64,000 nt of DNA from Marinobacter sp. (lineage in GTDB: Bacteria; Pseudomonadota; Gammaproteobacteria; Pseudomonadales; Oleiphilaceae). Below, piece after piece: positions 20,846 through 28,517 of this stretch. The notes beneath the pieces were generated by a model. That model was not told where the DNA came from. It saw nothing but the letters and a program-made list of their open reading frames with translations, and made no database searches. Where the stretch lies: the NCBI GenBank assembly GCA_018402255.1, contig JAGYIS010000008.1:434001-498000 (forward strand), written 5' to 3'. The position numbers and the translations under genes are program-made. Positions within the stretch are counted from its first letter, which is position 1; each line of letters starts with the position of its first letter.

Positions 20846-21268
20846 TCAGAAGGCCGTGTCGTATCGTGATTTCATGGATTGCAGATGATACCAGTTTTCG
20901 TCCAGTTCCCACCGAACACGTTGAACGCCGGACGCGGCCAGCACGACATCGCCGGCCCGGGCCTGCACCTGGGCCAGTTCGCGTTCAGCTTTATGCCAGT
21001 CCCGGTGGGTATCCGCCAGGTTTCGCATTCCGGGGAAGACCGCAGAAAGCGCCTGCTGTGTGGATACGGAATGAGATCGCAAGGAGCTGATCACAGCGGT
21101 GCCGCCTTCAACGCGGAGTACCCGGTGCTGGTATGGGTAGCTGGCGACGGTTTTGTCGGCCATGAGCTGATTGTTAAGGCTGATCACTTCAAAGCCGCGC
21201 CAGCCAATCCAGCTGACAAAAAGAGCGGCGACCACCATAACGGTTATGAACTGCTTCCTGTCTGACAT
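20846..21268 (-). CDS. Hypothetical membrane-anchored protein
   Basis: Not recognised. 140 aa from the ATG at 21268, chosen because GGAG lies eight nt upstream; another in-frame ATG is six codons earlier. One N-terminal membrane helix (about residues 7-24, FITVMVVAALFVSWIGW) is followed by a soluble, probably periplasmic part with a helical stretch rich in Glu, Arg and Ala (HRDWHKAERELAQVQARAG). It is the first gene of the minus-strand set leading to the srkA-like kinase (five-nt gap). No catalytic motif is seen. Confidence 0.7.
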   Translation of the reverse strand: MSDRKQFITVMVVAALFVSWIGWRGFEVISLNNQLMADKTVASYPYQHRVLRVEGGTAVISSLRSHSVSTQQALSAVFPGMRNLADTHRDWHKAERELAQVQARAGDVVLAASGVQRVRWELDENWYHLQSMKSRYDTAF

Positions 21269-21393
21269 AACTCGAGCTCCGTGCATCCCATTGCGCTTGC
21301 GGTAAAGTATAACGGTTCTTGAGGTACAGGTAATGCAGTCGGGCCTTATCTGGGGTAATTTCCCTGCTCGGCACGGAAAAATGGTCAGATATT

Positions 21394-22509
21394 GTGAGTA
21401 CAGAAAGCTACAGCGTGCAAACCGTGGTCATAGGCGCGGGTGTTGTCGGTCTGGCCGTTGGCCGCGAACTGGCAAGATCCGGCCGGGAGGTACTGGTGTT
21501 GGAGGCGGGGCCGCGCTTTGGCGACGGCATCTCATCCCGAAACAGCGAAGTGATTCATGCCGGCATCTACTACCCTGATAATTCACTTAAGGCCACGCTC
21601 TGCGCGCGCGGCCGCCAGCTTTTGTATGACTACTGTACCAGCCGAAACGTTGAACATCGTAAGTGTGGAAAATGGATTATTGCAACGGATCAGGCTCAGG
21701 CTGAGCGACTTGCAGGTATCCAGCAGCAGGCCGGACGCAACGGCGTACGTCTGGATTGGGCCGACCGCCATGCTGTGTCTGAACAGGTGCCAGAGATCAA
21801 GGCCAGTGCCGGTCTGTGGTCTTCGGAAACCGGTATCGTTGATAGCCATGGCTTGATGCTGGCACTGCTCGGGGAGCTGCAGGATGAAGGGGGGCAACTG
21901 GTGCTCAACAGTCCAGTCTTGCAGGCAGAAACGGTTTTGGATGGCCATTTACTCACTGTGGGCGGTGAGCCCGGGGTTGTCCTCAGGGCGCGGGAAGTTG
22001 TCAACGCGGCCGGTCTTCGGGCTCCGGCGCTGGCGGGCCGTTGGGCGGGCTTGCCCGATTTTGCGAGGCCTGAGCAGTGGCTGGCTCGCGGTGTCTATTT
22101 CAGTTACAGCGGAAAACACCCGTTCACAACCTTGATTTATCCATTGCCGGAACCTGCGGGCCTGGGAGTGCACCTCACCCTGGATCTGGCGGGTCAGGCT
22201 CGCTTTGGTCCGGACGTGGAGTGGATAAGCGAGGAGGATTACACAGTAGATTCCGGGCGGGCGGGTGCGTTTGCTGAAAGTATCGGTAACTGGTGGCCAG
22301 CGCTGGACCGGTCCCGACTGATACCCGCCTATGCCGGTATCCGGCCGAAACTGACCGGGCCAGACGGTGGCTTTTTCGATTTTCGAGTCGACGGCCCTGC
22401 ACAACATGGTTTAGCCGGTCTGGTTAACCTGTTTGGTATTGAATCGCCGGGGCTGACCTCCTGCCTGGCCTTGGCTGAGCAGGTAAGATTGGCGCTTGAC
22501 GGGACCTAA
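21394..22509 (+). CDS. FAD-dependent oxidoreductase, L-2-hydroxyglutarate dehydrogenase-like
   Basis: DAO-family flavoprotein of 371 aa, start GTG at 21394. The dinucleotide-binding motif VVIGAGVVGLAVGREL covers residues 11-26, followed by LEAGPRFGDGISSRNSEVIHAGIYYP. The SSRNSEVIHAGIYY stretch is characteristic of the LhgO/L2HGDH branch rather than glycine oxidase. The C-terminal FAD-binding segment is LVNLFGIESPGLTSCLALAE. Substrate is inferred as an L-2-hydroxy acid, not proven. It is convergent with comF, the stops overlapping by four nt. Confidence 0.85.
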   Translation: MSTESYSVQTVVIGAGVVGLAVGRELARSGREVLVLEAGPRFGDGISSRNSEVIHAGIYYPDNSLKATLCARGRQLLYDYCTSRNVEHRKCGKWIIATDQAQAERLAGIQQQAGRNGVRLDWADRHAVSEQVPEIKASAGLWSSETGIVDSHGLMLALLGELQDEGGQLVLNSPVLQAETVLDGHLLTVGGEPGVVLRAREVVNAAGLRAPALAGRWAGLPDFARPEQWLARGVYFSYSGKHPFTTLIYPLPEPAGLGVHLTLDLAGQARFGPDVEWISEEDYTVDSGRAGAFAESIGNWWPALDRSRLIPAYAGIRPKLTGPDGGFFDFRVDGPAQHGLAGLVNLFGIESPGLTSCLALAEQVRLALDGT

Positions 22510-23234
22510 CCGGGCGTTCGGGCCAGGGCCCATACCTGAATGTCTTGGGCGCCAGCTTCGGCCAGTGCGCGCGTCAGAACTCGTACGGTTGCCCCGGTTG
22601 TAACCACGTCATCGACAATGGCGACTCGCTCCGGAATGGCCCCGTATACCTCGAAAACGTTGGCCAGATTTACCAGCCGACTGGCCCGGTTAAGTCCGCG
22701 CTGAGCGCTCGTACGTCGGCGCCGACGTACAGCACCGGCTGCCACCGGGATGTCCAGTCGGGTGCCGACAAATTCAGCGATATCCTGAGCCTGGTTAAAA
22801 CCCCGTTGCCAGCGCCTTAGCCAGTGCATGGGGGCGGGGATAAGCAGGTCAGGACGGTGTTCTGACAGCAATTGCTGCTCGAGAAACTGGCTGAATTCTG
22901 TCAGCAGGGGTCGGATGAATTTGCGGTGTCCGTGATATTTGTAGCGGCCAATCATCCCGTCCACGGGAAACTGGTAGCGCCAGGGAATCAGGGCTCTGGT
23001 AAAGGGTGGTGGCGCGGTCTGACATTCTCCGCAGCGCATACCGGGCGTGGCGAATGCCAGGGGCAGGGCGCAGGAGTAGCAATGCCAGCGGTTGTGGGGC
23101 AGATCGTTACGACAGCCCTGGCAAAGCCCGTGGCTGGCGTGTGGTGACAGGCAGGTGACGCAGCGGCCACCTTTTTTGGCGCTGTTAACCTTTCGTTCAA
23201 TCAAGGTTGACAGAGAATTCAGTCCGTTTATCAT
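22506..23234 (-). CDS. comF: ComF family phosphoribosyltransferase-like protein
   Basis: Homologue of the competence protein ComF (GntX in E. coli), probably acting in DNA uptake or use; 242 aa. An N-terminal zinc-binding region has four CxxC-like pairs (CVTC, CQGC, CYSC, CGEC; residues about 25-70). A PRTase fold follows, with KYHGHRKF, GFNQAQDIAEF and the PRPP-binding signature VAIVDDVVTTGAT near residue 205. It is divergent from bioB across a 51-nt gap that holds a BirA-like operator. Confidence 0.9.
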   Translation of the reverse strand: MINGLNSLSTLIERKVNSAKKGGRCVTCLSPHASHGLCQGCRNDLPHNRWHCYSCALPLAFATPGMRCGECQTAPPPFTRALIPWRYQFPVDGMIGRYKYHGHRKFIRPLLTEFSQFLEQQLLSEHRPDLLIPAPMHWLRRWQRGFNQAQDIAEFVGTRLDIPVAAGAVRRRRRTSAQRGLNRASRLVNLANVFEVYGAIPERVAIVDDVVTTGATVRVLTRALAEAGAQDIQVWALARTPG

Positions 23235-23244
23235 CTCGGTTTAT

Positions 23245-23276
23245 CCGTAAACCAAAAACCTCGCGAAGGTTAACAG
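23245..23276 (+). promoter_or_regulatory. BirA-type biotin operator upstream of bioB
   Basis: CCGTAAACC, a 14-nt spacer and GGTTAACAG form an interrupted palindrome matching the BirA/BPL operator layout (TGTAAACC-N14/15-GGTTTACA type). It lies immediately upstream of the bioB ribosome site in the comF-bioB divergent gap. A third half-site, GGTTTA at 23238, makes GGTTTA-TCCG-TAAACC with the left half. This predicts biotin repression of bioB and possibly of comF. Confidence 0.75.
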
Positions 23277-23285
23277 GACTTTGCC

Positions 23286-24344
23286 ATGACCGCCACAGCA
23301 CTGCGTCACGACTGGACACTTCAGGAAGCCCGGGATCTGTTTAACCTTCCCTTCAATGATCTTCTGTTCCGGGCCCAGACGGTGCACCGTGAGCATTTCG
23401 ACCCAAATGAGGTGCAGGTCAGCACCCTGTTGTCGATCAAGACCGGTGCCTGCCCTGAGGATTGCAAATATTGCCCTCAAAGTGGCCATTACAACACTGG
23501 CCTTGAGAAAGAAAAGCTGCTGGAAATTGAGAAGGTGGTGGCGGAGGCCCGCGCAGCGAAAGCTAAGGGAGCGTCACGGTTCTGCATGGGCGCTGCCTGG
23601 CGCAGTCCTTCGAAGAAGGATATGCCGTATGTGCTGGACATGGTCAAGCAGGTGAAGTCGCTGGGTATGGAAACCTGTATGACCCTGGGCATGCTGAAGG
23701 AAGAGGAAGCGCAGGAGCTGGCGAGTGCAGGTCTTGATTATTACAACCACAACCTGGACACCTCGGAGAAGTATTACAGCCACATCATCACCACCCGGAC
23801 CTATCAGGACCGTCTGGATACCCTGGAAAACGTGCGCAACGCCGGCATGAAGGTTTGCTGTGGCGGCATTATGGGCATGGGTGAAGACGAAGACGACCGG
23901 GTTGGTCTGTTGGTACAACTGGCAAACTTGCCGCAGCATCCGGAAAGTGTGCCGGTCAATATGCTGGTTAAGGTGAAGGGTACACCGCTCGAGAACGTTG
24001 AGGATCTGGAGCCGTTCGATTTTATCCGGATGCTGGCGGTGGCCAGGATTATGATGCCAGCGTCTCATGTGCGGCTGTCTGCCGGTCGGGAACAGATGAA
24101 TGAGCAGATGCAGGCGTTGTGTTTCTTCGCCGGGGCCAATTCGATTTTCTATGGCGAGAAGCTGCTGACCACGTCGAATCCGGAAGCGGATGCAGATATG
24201 CAGTTGTTTGCCAAGCTGGGTATTCGGCCTGAGCAGCGCGAGCAGTGTGCGACTGAGGCGCAGGAGGAAGAAGTGCTGGCAGACGCCGTCGAGTATGAGG
24301 CGACCAGGCACATGTTCTATGACGCCACTCGCGAATCGGCCTGA
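23286..24344 (+). CDS. bioB: Biotin synthase BioB
   Basis: Radical SAM enzyme that inserts sulphur into dethiobiotin, the final step of biotin synthesis; 352 aa. The [4Fe-4S] motif CPEDCKYC places Cys56, Cys60 and Cys63. [22 protein letters not shown] and the [2Fe-2S] arginine region HVRLSAGRE are typical. First gene of the bioBFCD cluster, controlled by the adjacent BirA-like site. A hairpin element separates it from bioF, so downstream genes may have their own transcription or post-transcriptional control. Confidence 0.98.
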   Translation: MTATALRHDWTLQEARDLFNLPFNDLLFRAQTVHREHFDPNEVQVSTLLSIKTGACPEDCKYCPQSGHYNTGLEKEKLLEIEKVVAEARAAKAKGASRFCMGAAWRSPSKKDMPYVLDMVKQVKSLGMETCMTLGMLKEEEAQELASAGLDYYNHNLDTSEKYYSHIITTRTYQDRLDTLENVRNAGMKVCCGGIMGMGEDEDDRVGLLVQLANLPQHPESVPVNMLVKVKGTPLENVEDLEPFDFIRMLAVARIMMPASHVRLSAGREQMNEQMQALCFFAGANSIFYGEKLLTTSNPEADADMQLFAKLGIRPEQREQCATEAQEEEVLADAVEYEATRHMFYDATRESA

Positions 24345-24361
24345 TCTTGTAATGGGTGCAT

Positions 24362-24471
24362 GTGGAGGCCGGGGCGTGCCTTCCAGGACACGCTACGAGC
24401 ACATCCATGTGCGCTTGTTTCGGGCCGTCCTTGGCCCTCAACAGTCCTGGAAGGCACGCCCCGGCCTCCAC
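24362..24471 (-). repeat. GGA-hairpin element A (between bioB and bioF)
   Basis: Perfect 28-bp inverted arms (24362-24389 and 24444-24471) enclose a core with two small hairpins. Read on the minus strand their loops are CAAGGACG and CATGGATG, with the GGA triplets 24 nt apart. It begins 17 nt after the bioB stop. The strand given is the one carrying GGA loops. Confidence 0.85.
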
Positions 24472-24524
24472 GCCAACGCTGGCAGGATTTTCAGGTACCA
24501 TTGATTGGGTAGCCGGTGTTCCAA

Positions 24525-25713
24525 ATGCGCGATTTTGCCCACGAAATTGAACAACGAAAACAGGCTGGTCTCTACCGAACCCGCCGCCTGATTTCCGGCC
24601 CCCAGCAGCCAGTGCTGACGGCAGACGGCGATCCGCTGTTGTCGTTTTGTAGTAACGACTATCTGGGGCTTGCCAATCATCCCGACAATATTGCCGCTTT
24701 GACCGGTGCGCTGCCGAAAACCGGCTTGGGCGGGGCTGCGTCACATCTGGTTTGCGGTCATCACAATGCCCATCATCAATTGGAAGAGCGTTTGGCGGCG
24801 TTTACTCAGCGCAGCTCAGCATTGTTCTTCTCGACCGGTTATATGGCCAATATGGGGGTAATTTCCGCGCTCGCGGGACGTGGCGACACGATTTTTTCCG
24901 ATCGACTTAATCATGCTTCGATCATTGATGGCTGCATTCTCAGTCGGGCGCGGGTTCGGCGTTACGCCCATGGTGATGTTGCTGCGTTAGAGTCGATGCT
25001 GGCTGAGACCTCAGGCCACAAGCTGGTGGTGACGGATGGGGTGTTCAGTATGGACGGCGATGTGGCGCCGTTGAAGGCGTTGGCCCGGGTCTGTAAAAGC
25101 CATGACGCGCTGCTGGTGGTGGACGATGCCCACGGGATTGGGGTGTGTGGTCCACAGGGTCGGGGCAGTGTTCTGGAGGCTGGAGTTGTCGGAAGACGAC
25201 GTGCCGGTGCTCATTGGCACCCTGGGTAAGGCGGTGGGCACCAGCGGTGCGTTTGTGGCCGGGCCGGCGGTGTTGATGGATTATCTGGTGCAGAAGGCCC
25301 GGACGTACATTTACACCACGGCAATGCCGCCCGCATTGGCGGCGGCAACCTGTGCGAGTCTGGATATTATTGAGGCCGAGGATGCGCGGCGTGCGCATCT
25401 GAATAGCCTGATTGCGCGTTTCCGGTCGGGGGCGGAGCAGTTGGGGTATGAATTGATGCCATCCCGGTCGCCGATTCAGCCGATCATGGTCGGTGGCAAT
25501 CAGGAGGCGCTGGCTCTGAGTCAGGTTCTTGAGCGGCAGGGGGTTTTGGTGACCGCGATTCGGCCACCGACCGTGCCGGCAGGTGAGGCAAGATTGAGAG
25601 TGACGCTGAGCGCTGCCCATACTTGCGAGCAAGTGGATCAGCTGTTGACGGCTCTGGCGCAGAGTCGGGCGTTGCTTTCGGGTAGGAAATCTCCGTCGGT
25701 GGCGTCGCTATGA
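24525..25713 (+). pseudogene. bioF: 8-amino-7-oxononanoate synthase BioF, interrupted by a 1-nt frameshift
   Basis: PLP enzyme that condenses pimeloyl-ACP with alanine in biotin synthesis. The first frame (from ATG 24525; a GTG three codons earlier is also possible) runs through FCSNDYLGLANHP, ASHLVCGHHNAHHQLEE and VVDDAHGIGVCGPQGRGSVLE. It then goes out of frame at about 25179; the remainder continues in another frame from LELSEDDVPVLIGTLGKAVG to the end at 25713. One extra G (or two missing bases) at 25178-25180 explains this. The PLP lysine (GTLGKAVG) lies beyond the shift, so the uncorrected product would be inactive. Both halves are otherwise well conserved, so a base-call error is as likely as a real mutation. 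It overlaps bioC by ATGA. Confidence 0.88.
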
Positions 25714-26537
25714 GTGTGTTTACCGACCTGATGGCGATCAATTGTACGGACGGTGGTACAGGATCCAAGCAGTCTATTGCCCGGGGCTTTGGCAACGCTT
25801 GTCACACCTATGACAGCGCATCCCGCCTGCAAAAAAGCATGGGCGACAGGATGTTGGCTCGCATTCCGGCTGAACTGAACCCCGGCATTGTGCTGGACCT
25901 GGGTTGCGGCACCGGCTGGTTTACCCGAAGGCTCGCGGCAAGGTATCCGAAGGCGGAGATCACCGGTGCCGATCTGGCTCCTGGAATGTTGGAGCAAGCG
26001 AGGATTACTGGCTCTGATGCGGTGAATTGGCTAAACGCTGACGCCGAACAATTACCGTTGGCGGATCAGAGCGTTGATCTGATTTTCAGTAACCTGATGA
26101 TTCAATGGAGTCCCCGTCCCGAGGTCGTTCTTGCAGAGTGCCGAAGAGTGCTGGCGCCCGGCGGTTTGCTGGTTGTTTCTACCTTGCTGGATGGCACCCT
26201 GAAGGAGCTCAAACAGGCCTGGTCGAAAGCAGATCCGGGGCAGGCCCATGTTAACCGGTTTGCTCCACACAAAGATTGGCGAGTTCTGACGGCAGATACT
26301 CTTCCCGGCTCAGAGCTTGAGGTAGACGCCATCGTGTTGCCCTATGACTCGCCAATGGCACTGAACCGGGAGCTCAAGCATCTCGGGGCGGTGTTCAGGG
26401 GCGAAGAAAGGCGCCGGACGGTTACGGCGCCAGGGCGTTTTCGGGCGATGTGCCGGGCCTATCCGCATGGCGATGATCACGAATGCCTGGCGACTTACCA
26501 GGCAGGCTGGTTGTATTGGCGCAAGCCTGCACTCTGA
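25710..26537 (+). CDS. bioC: Malonyl-ACP O-methyltransferase BioC
   Basis: SAM-dependent methyltransferase that caps malonyl-ACP so the fatty acid machinery can build pimelate; 275 aa. It has the N-terminal IARGFGNACHTYDSASRLQ segment typical of BioC, motif I VLDLGCGTGW (about residues 51-60), GADLAPGML and FSNLMIQW. It overlaps the bioF stop (ATGA). No bioH esterase gene lies between bioF and bioC, unlike the Pseudomonas bioBFHCD order, so demethylation of pimeloyl-ACP methyl ester must be done by a gene elsewhere. Confidence 0.94.
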   Translation: MSVFTDLMAINCTDGGTGSKQSIARGFGNACHTYDSASRLQKSMGDRMLARIPAELNPGIVLDLGCGTGWFTRRLAARYPKAEITGADLAPGMLEQARITGSDAVNWLNADAEQLPLADQSVDLIFSNLMIQWSPRPEVVLAECRRVLAPGGLLVVSTLLDGTLKELKQAWSKADPGQAHVNRFAPHKDWRVLTADTLPGSELEVDAIVLPYDSPMALNRELKHLGAVFRGEERRRTVTAPGRFRAMCRAYPHGDDHECLATYQAGWLYWRKPAL

Positions 26538-26551
26538 ACAGGAAAACTGAG

Positions 26552-27256
26552 ATGGCGAAGAAGACGTATTTCGTGACGGGTACCGATACCGGTGTGGGTA
26601 AGACCATTGCCGCTGCTGCGATTCTGGAGGCGGCAAAAGCCGCCGGCAAGCGCACCATCGCCATGAAGCCTATCGCCTCAGGTTGTAATCAGACGGACCA
26701 GGGTTTGCGAAATGAAGATGCATTGATGCTGCAGGCGGCCATCACCGAAGAGCTCGCTTACGATTCGATTAACCCGATTGCTCTTGAACCTGCCATCGCG
26801 CCCCACGTGGCGGCGCAACAGGCCGGCAAGAATATTACTGCTCAGCGTCTCGTTGGTTTCTGTCGTGGTCTGCAGATTCGCCCGGCCGATCTCATGCTTG
26901 TTGAGGGTGCAGGCGGTTGGCGGGTGCCCCTGAATGATCGTGAAAGCTATTCGGCCGTGCCCCGGGAGCTTGGGCTGGATGTGATTCTGGTGGTGCCGCT
27001 TAAGCTGGGGTGTATCAACCATGCGATGCTCACCGCCGAGGCCATTCGCGCCGATGGTCTGTTTCTCGCCGGTTGGGTTGCCAATCACCCGGAAGCTGAG
27101 GTTATGGACTGCGAACAGGAAACCCTGAACTATCTGAGCACGCACCTTGGTGTTGCCTGCCTTGGGGTGCTGCCGTGGATGGAATCTACGCCCGTTGCAC
27201 GGCTGCCGGAAGTGTTGGCCGGGTATCTGAATATCAAACCGTTGATTGAAATTTGA
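26552..27256 (+). CDS. bioD: Dethiobiotin synthetase BioD
   Basis: ATP-dependent carboxylation of 7,8-diaminopelargonate to dethiobiotin; 234 aa. The start is the ATG at 26552, with AGGAAA just upstream. The P-loop variant GTDTGVGKT is at residues 10-18. KPIASGC, VEGAGGWRVPL and LKLGCINHAMLT follow the family pattern. It closes the biotin cluster; bioA is not in this window. Confidence 0.96.
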   Translation: MAKKTYFVTGTDTGVGKTIAAAAILEAAKAAGKRTIAMKPIASGCNQTDQGLRNEDALMLQAAITEELAYDSINPIALEPAIAPHVAAQQAGKNITAQRLVGFCRGLQIRPADLMLVEGAGGWRVPLNDRESYSAVPRELGLDVILVVPLKLGCINHAMLTAEAIRADGLFLAGWVANHPEAEVMDCEQETLNYLSTHLGVACLGVLPWMESTPVARLPEVLAGYLNIKPLIEI

Positions 27257-27306
27257 CCAAGATTGTGCGTAAATAGAGTCAATTGGTTGTCACAGGAACC
27301 ATTGGC

Positions 27307-27552
27307 ATGATCAGTAATACCCTTTCTCTTGGTGTTCAAGGCATTCAGGACGGCATGGTGGGCATGGAAAATGCGGCCCGCAAGATTGCGCGTGGCGGTG
27401 TTGATGGACCACAGGGTACGGCCAGTGGCGCAGGCAACTTGGCCGAGCCGCTGATCGATATGATTCTTTATGAGCGCAGCGTTGAAGCCTCTGCCCAAGT
27501 GGTTAAAACCGCGGACGAGACTCTCGGGACGCTTCTGGATATCCGCGCCTGA
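27307..27552 (+). CDS. Small protein resembling the C-terminal domain of flagellar rod/hook proteins
   Basis: 81 aa from ATG 27307 (AGGAA upstream). The N terminus (MISNTLSLGVQGIQDGM) and C terminus (NLAEPLIDMILYERSVEASAQVVKTADETLGTLL) resemble the terminal helices of axial flagellar proteins such as FlgC/FlgG, joined by a short Gly-rich turn instead of the usual central domains. It stands alone between bioD and a SprA-like gene, far from any flagellar operon seen here. Role unknown; it may be an orphan axial-like protein rather than a basal-body part. The next gene starts 17 nt on. Confidence 0.7.
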   Translation: MISNTLSLGVQGIQDGMVGMENAARKIARGGVDGPQGTASGAGNLAEPLIDMILYERSVEASAQVVKTADETLGTLLDIRA

Positions 27553-27569
27553 CCGGAGTTGCCGGTGCT

Positions 27570-28283
27570 GTGAATATACTTTCCTCTATCTCTCCTGTTT
27601 TTCCAGTCGTTTCGGGCGCGTTACCCGCAACCACCAGTAACGCTGCGTCGTCGGGTTCGGGTGCAGTCCCTGGCGAGGGTATGGCGACCGCCGAGGGTGA
27701 CGCCACCCGGGGTGTCGAGCAGCCCCCCGAGAGCCGGTCTGACAATACCGCGACTGACCAGCAACGGGATTCCTCCAGTAACCCTCGCGGGCTTGACGAC
27801 GCACAACTGAAAGAGCTCGCCAATCTGAAGGCCCGGGATCGTGAGGTTCGCGCCCATGAGGCAGCACACCAGGCTGTTGGCGGACAATACGCGGGAGCCA
27901 TGTCTTTTACCTACCAACGCGGCCCTGATGGTGCGCAATATGCCGTGGGTGGAGAGGTGCCGATAGACGTTTCTCCGGTCGCCGGTGATCCGCAGGCGAC
28001 GATCGAGAAAATGCGCGTTGTTCGAGCGGCTGCTATGGCACCGGCACAGCCGTCTGGGCAGGACCGGGCCGTCGCGGCCCAGGCCATGCAAACGATGTTG
28101 CAGGCACAGTCTGAACTGGCGCTTGGCGATGATGTTCAGCAGGCCAGTCCATCCGAATCAGGGCCGGCGAACACCGACCAAGACGGGCAAACCGCCAATG
28201 GCCGGCAAGCCAACGAGACCTATCGAAGCGTCTTTGCGATGCAGGGCGCCGCGCCTGATCCTGCGACCTCGATATTTGCCTGA
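27570..28283 (+). CDS. SprA-related putative metalloprotease
   Basis: 237 aa, GTG start at 27570 with GGAG upstream. The first 90 residues are low-complexity (Ser, Gly, Ala, Asp-rich). A central domain at about 90-165 has REVRAHEAAHQAVGGQYAG, containing an HExxH zinc motif (HEAAH), and YQRGPDGAQYAVGGEVPID, the pattern of the SprA-related family of proposed metalloproteases. A disordered Gln/Asn/Ser-rich tail follows. No signal peptide is evident. Proteolytic activity in this family is predicted rather than shown. Confidence 0.78.
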   Translation: MNILSSISPVFPVVSGALPATTSNAASSGSGAVPGEGMATAEGDATRGVEQPPESRSDNTATDQQRDSSSNPRGLDDAQLKELANLKARDREVRAHEAAHQAVGGQYAGAMSFTYQRGPDGAQYAVGGEVPIDVSPVAGDPQATIEKMRVVRAAAMAPAQPSGQDRAVAAQAMQTMLQAQSELALGDDVQQASPSESGPANTDQDGQTANGRQANETYRSVFAMQGAAPDPATSIFA

Positions 28284-28374
28284 ACGCCCCTGCTGCTTAG
28301 CCTTTTCACTCGTTTCCGGTATTTCTTCCCTGTCTTTCAGACACAGATCGCAACACAATATTTAATCAGGGCTA

Positions 28375-28404
28375 TTGACAATTCTGTGCTGCAAAACGTA
28401 TGTT
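28375..28404 (+). promoter_or_regulatory. Sigma-70 promoter for acyl-CoA dehydrogenase 1
   Basis: A consensus TTGACA (28375-28380) and TATGTT (28399-28404) are 18 nt apart in the 230-nt gap before the first acyl-CoA dehydrogenase. The minus-10 is embedded in the PsrA-like repeats listed next. Confidence 0.65.
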
Positions 28405-28419
28405 TCAAACAAGTGTTTA
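28393..28419 (+). promoter_or_regulatory. Tandem PsrA-like operator boxes
   Basis: Two AAAC-N4-GTTT motifs stand side by side with one nt between them: AAAC at 28394 with GTTT at 28402, then CAAAC at 28406 with GTTTA at 28415. Each fits the (G/C)AAAC-N2-4-GTTT(G/C) half-palindrome bound by the fatty-acid-sensing TetR regulator PsrA in Pseudomonas. They cover the minus-10 region, a position suited to repression relieved by long-chain acyl ligands. Confidence 0.6.
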
Positions 28420-28517
28420 ATTAAGGCTGTGATGCAGTGCATCATGGTGTCTGAGCAAACCCAAGGCCAAAGGCTTCGATTAAACGTCAGCCTAGTCCGA
28501 GAACCGAGGTGGATCCA

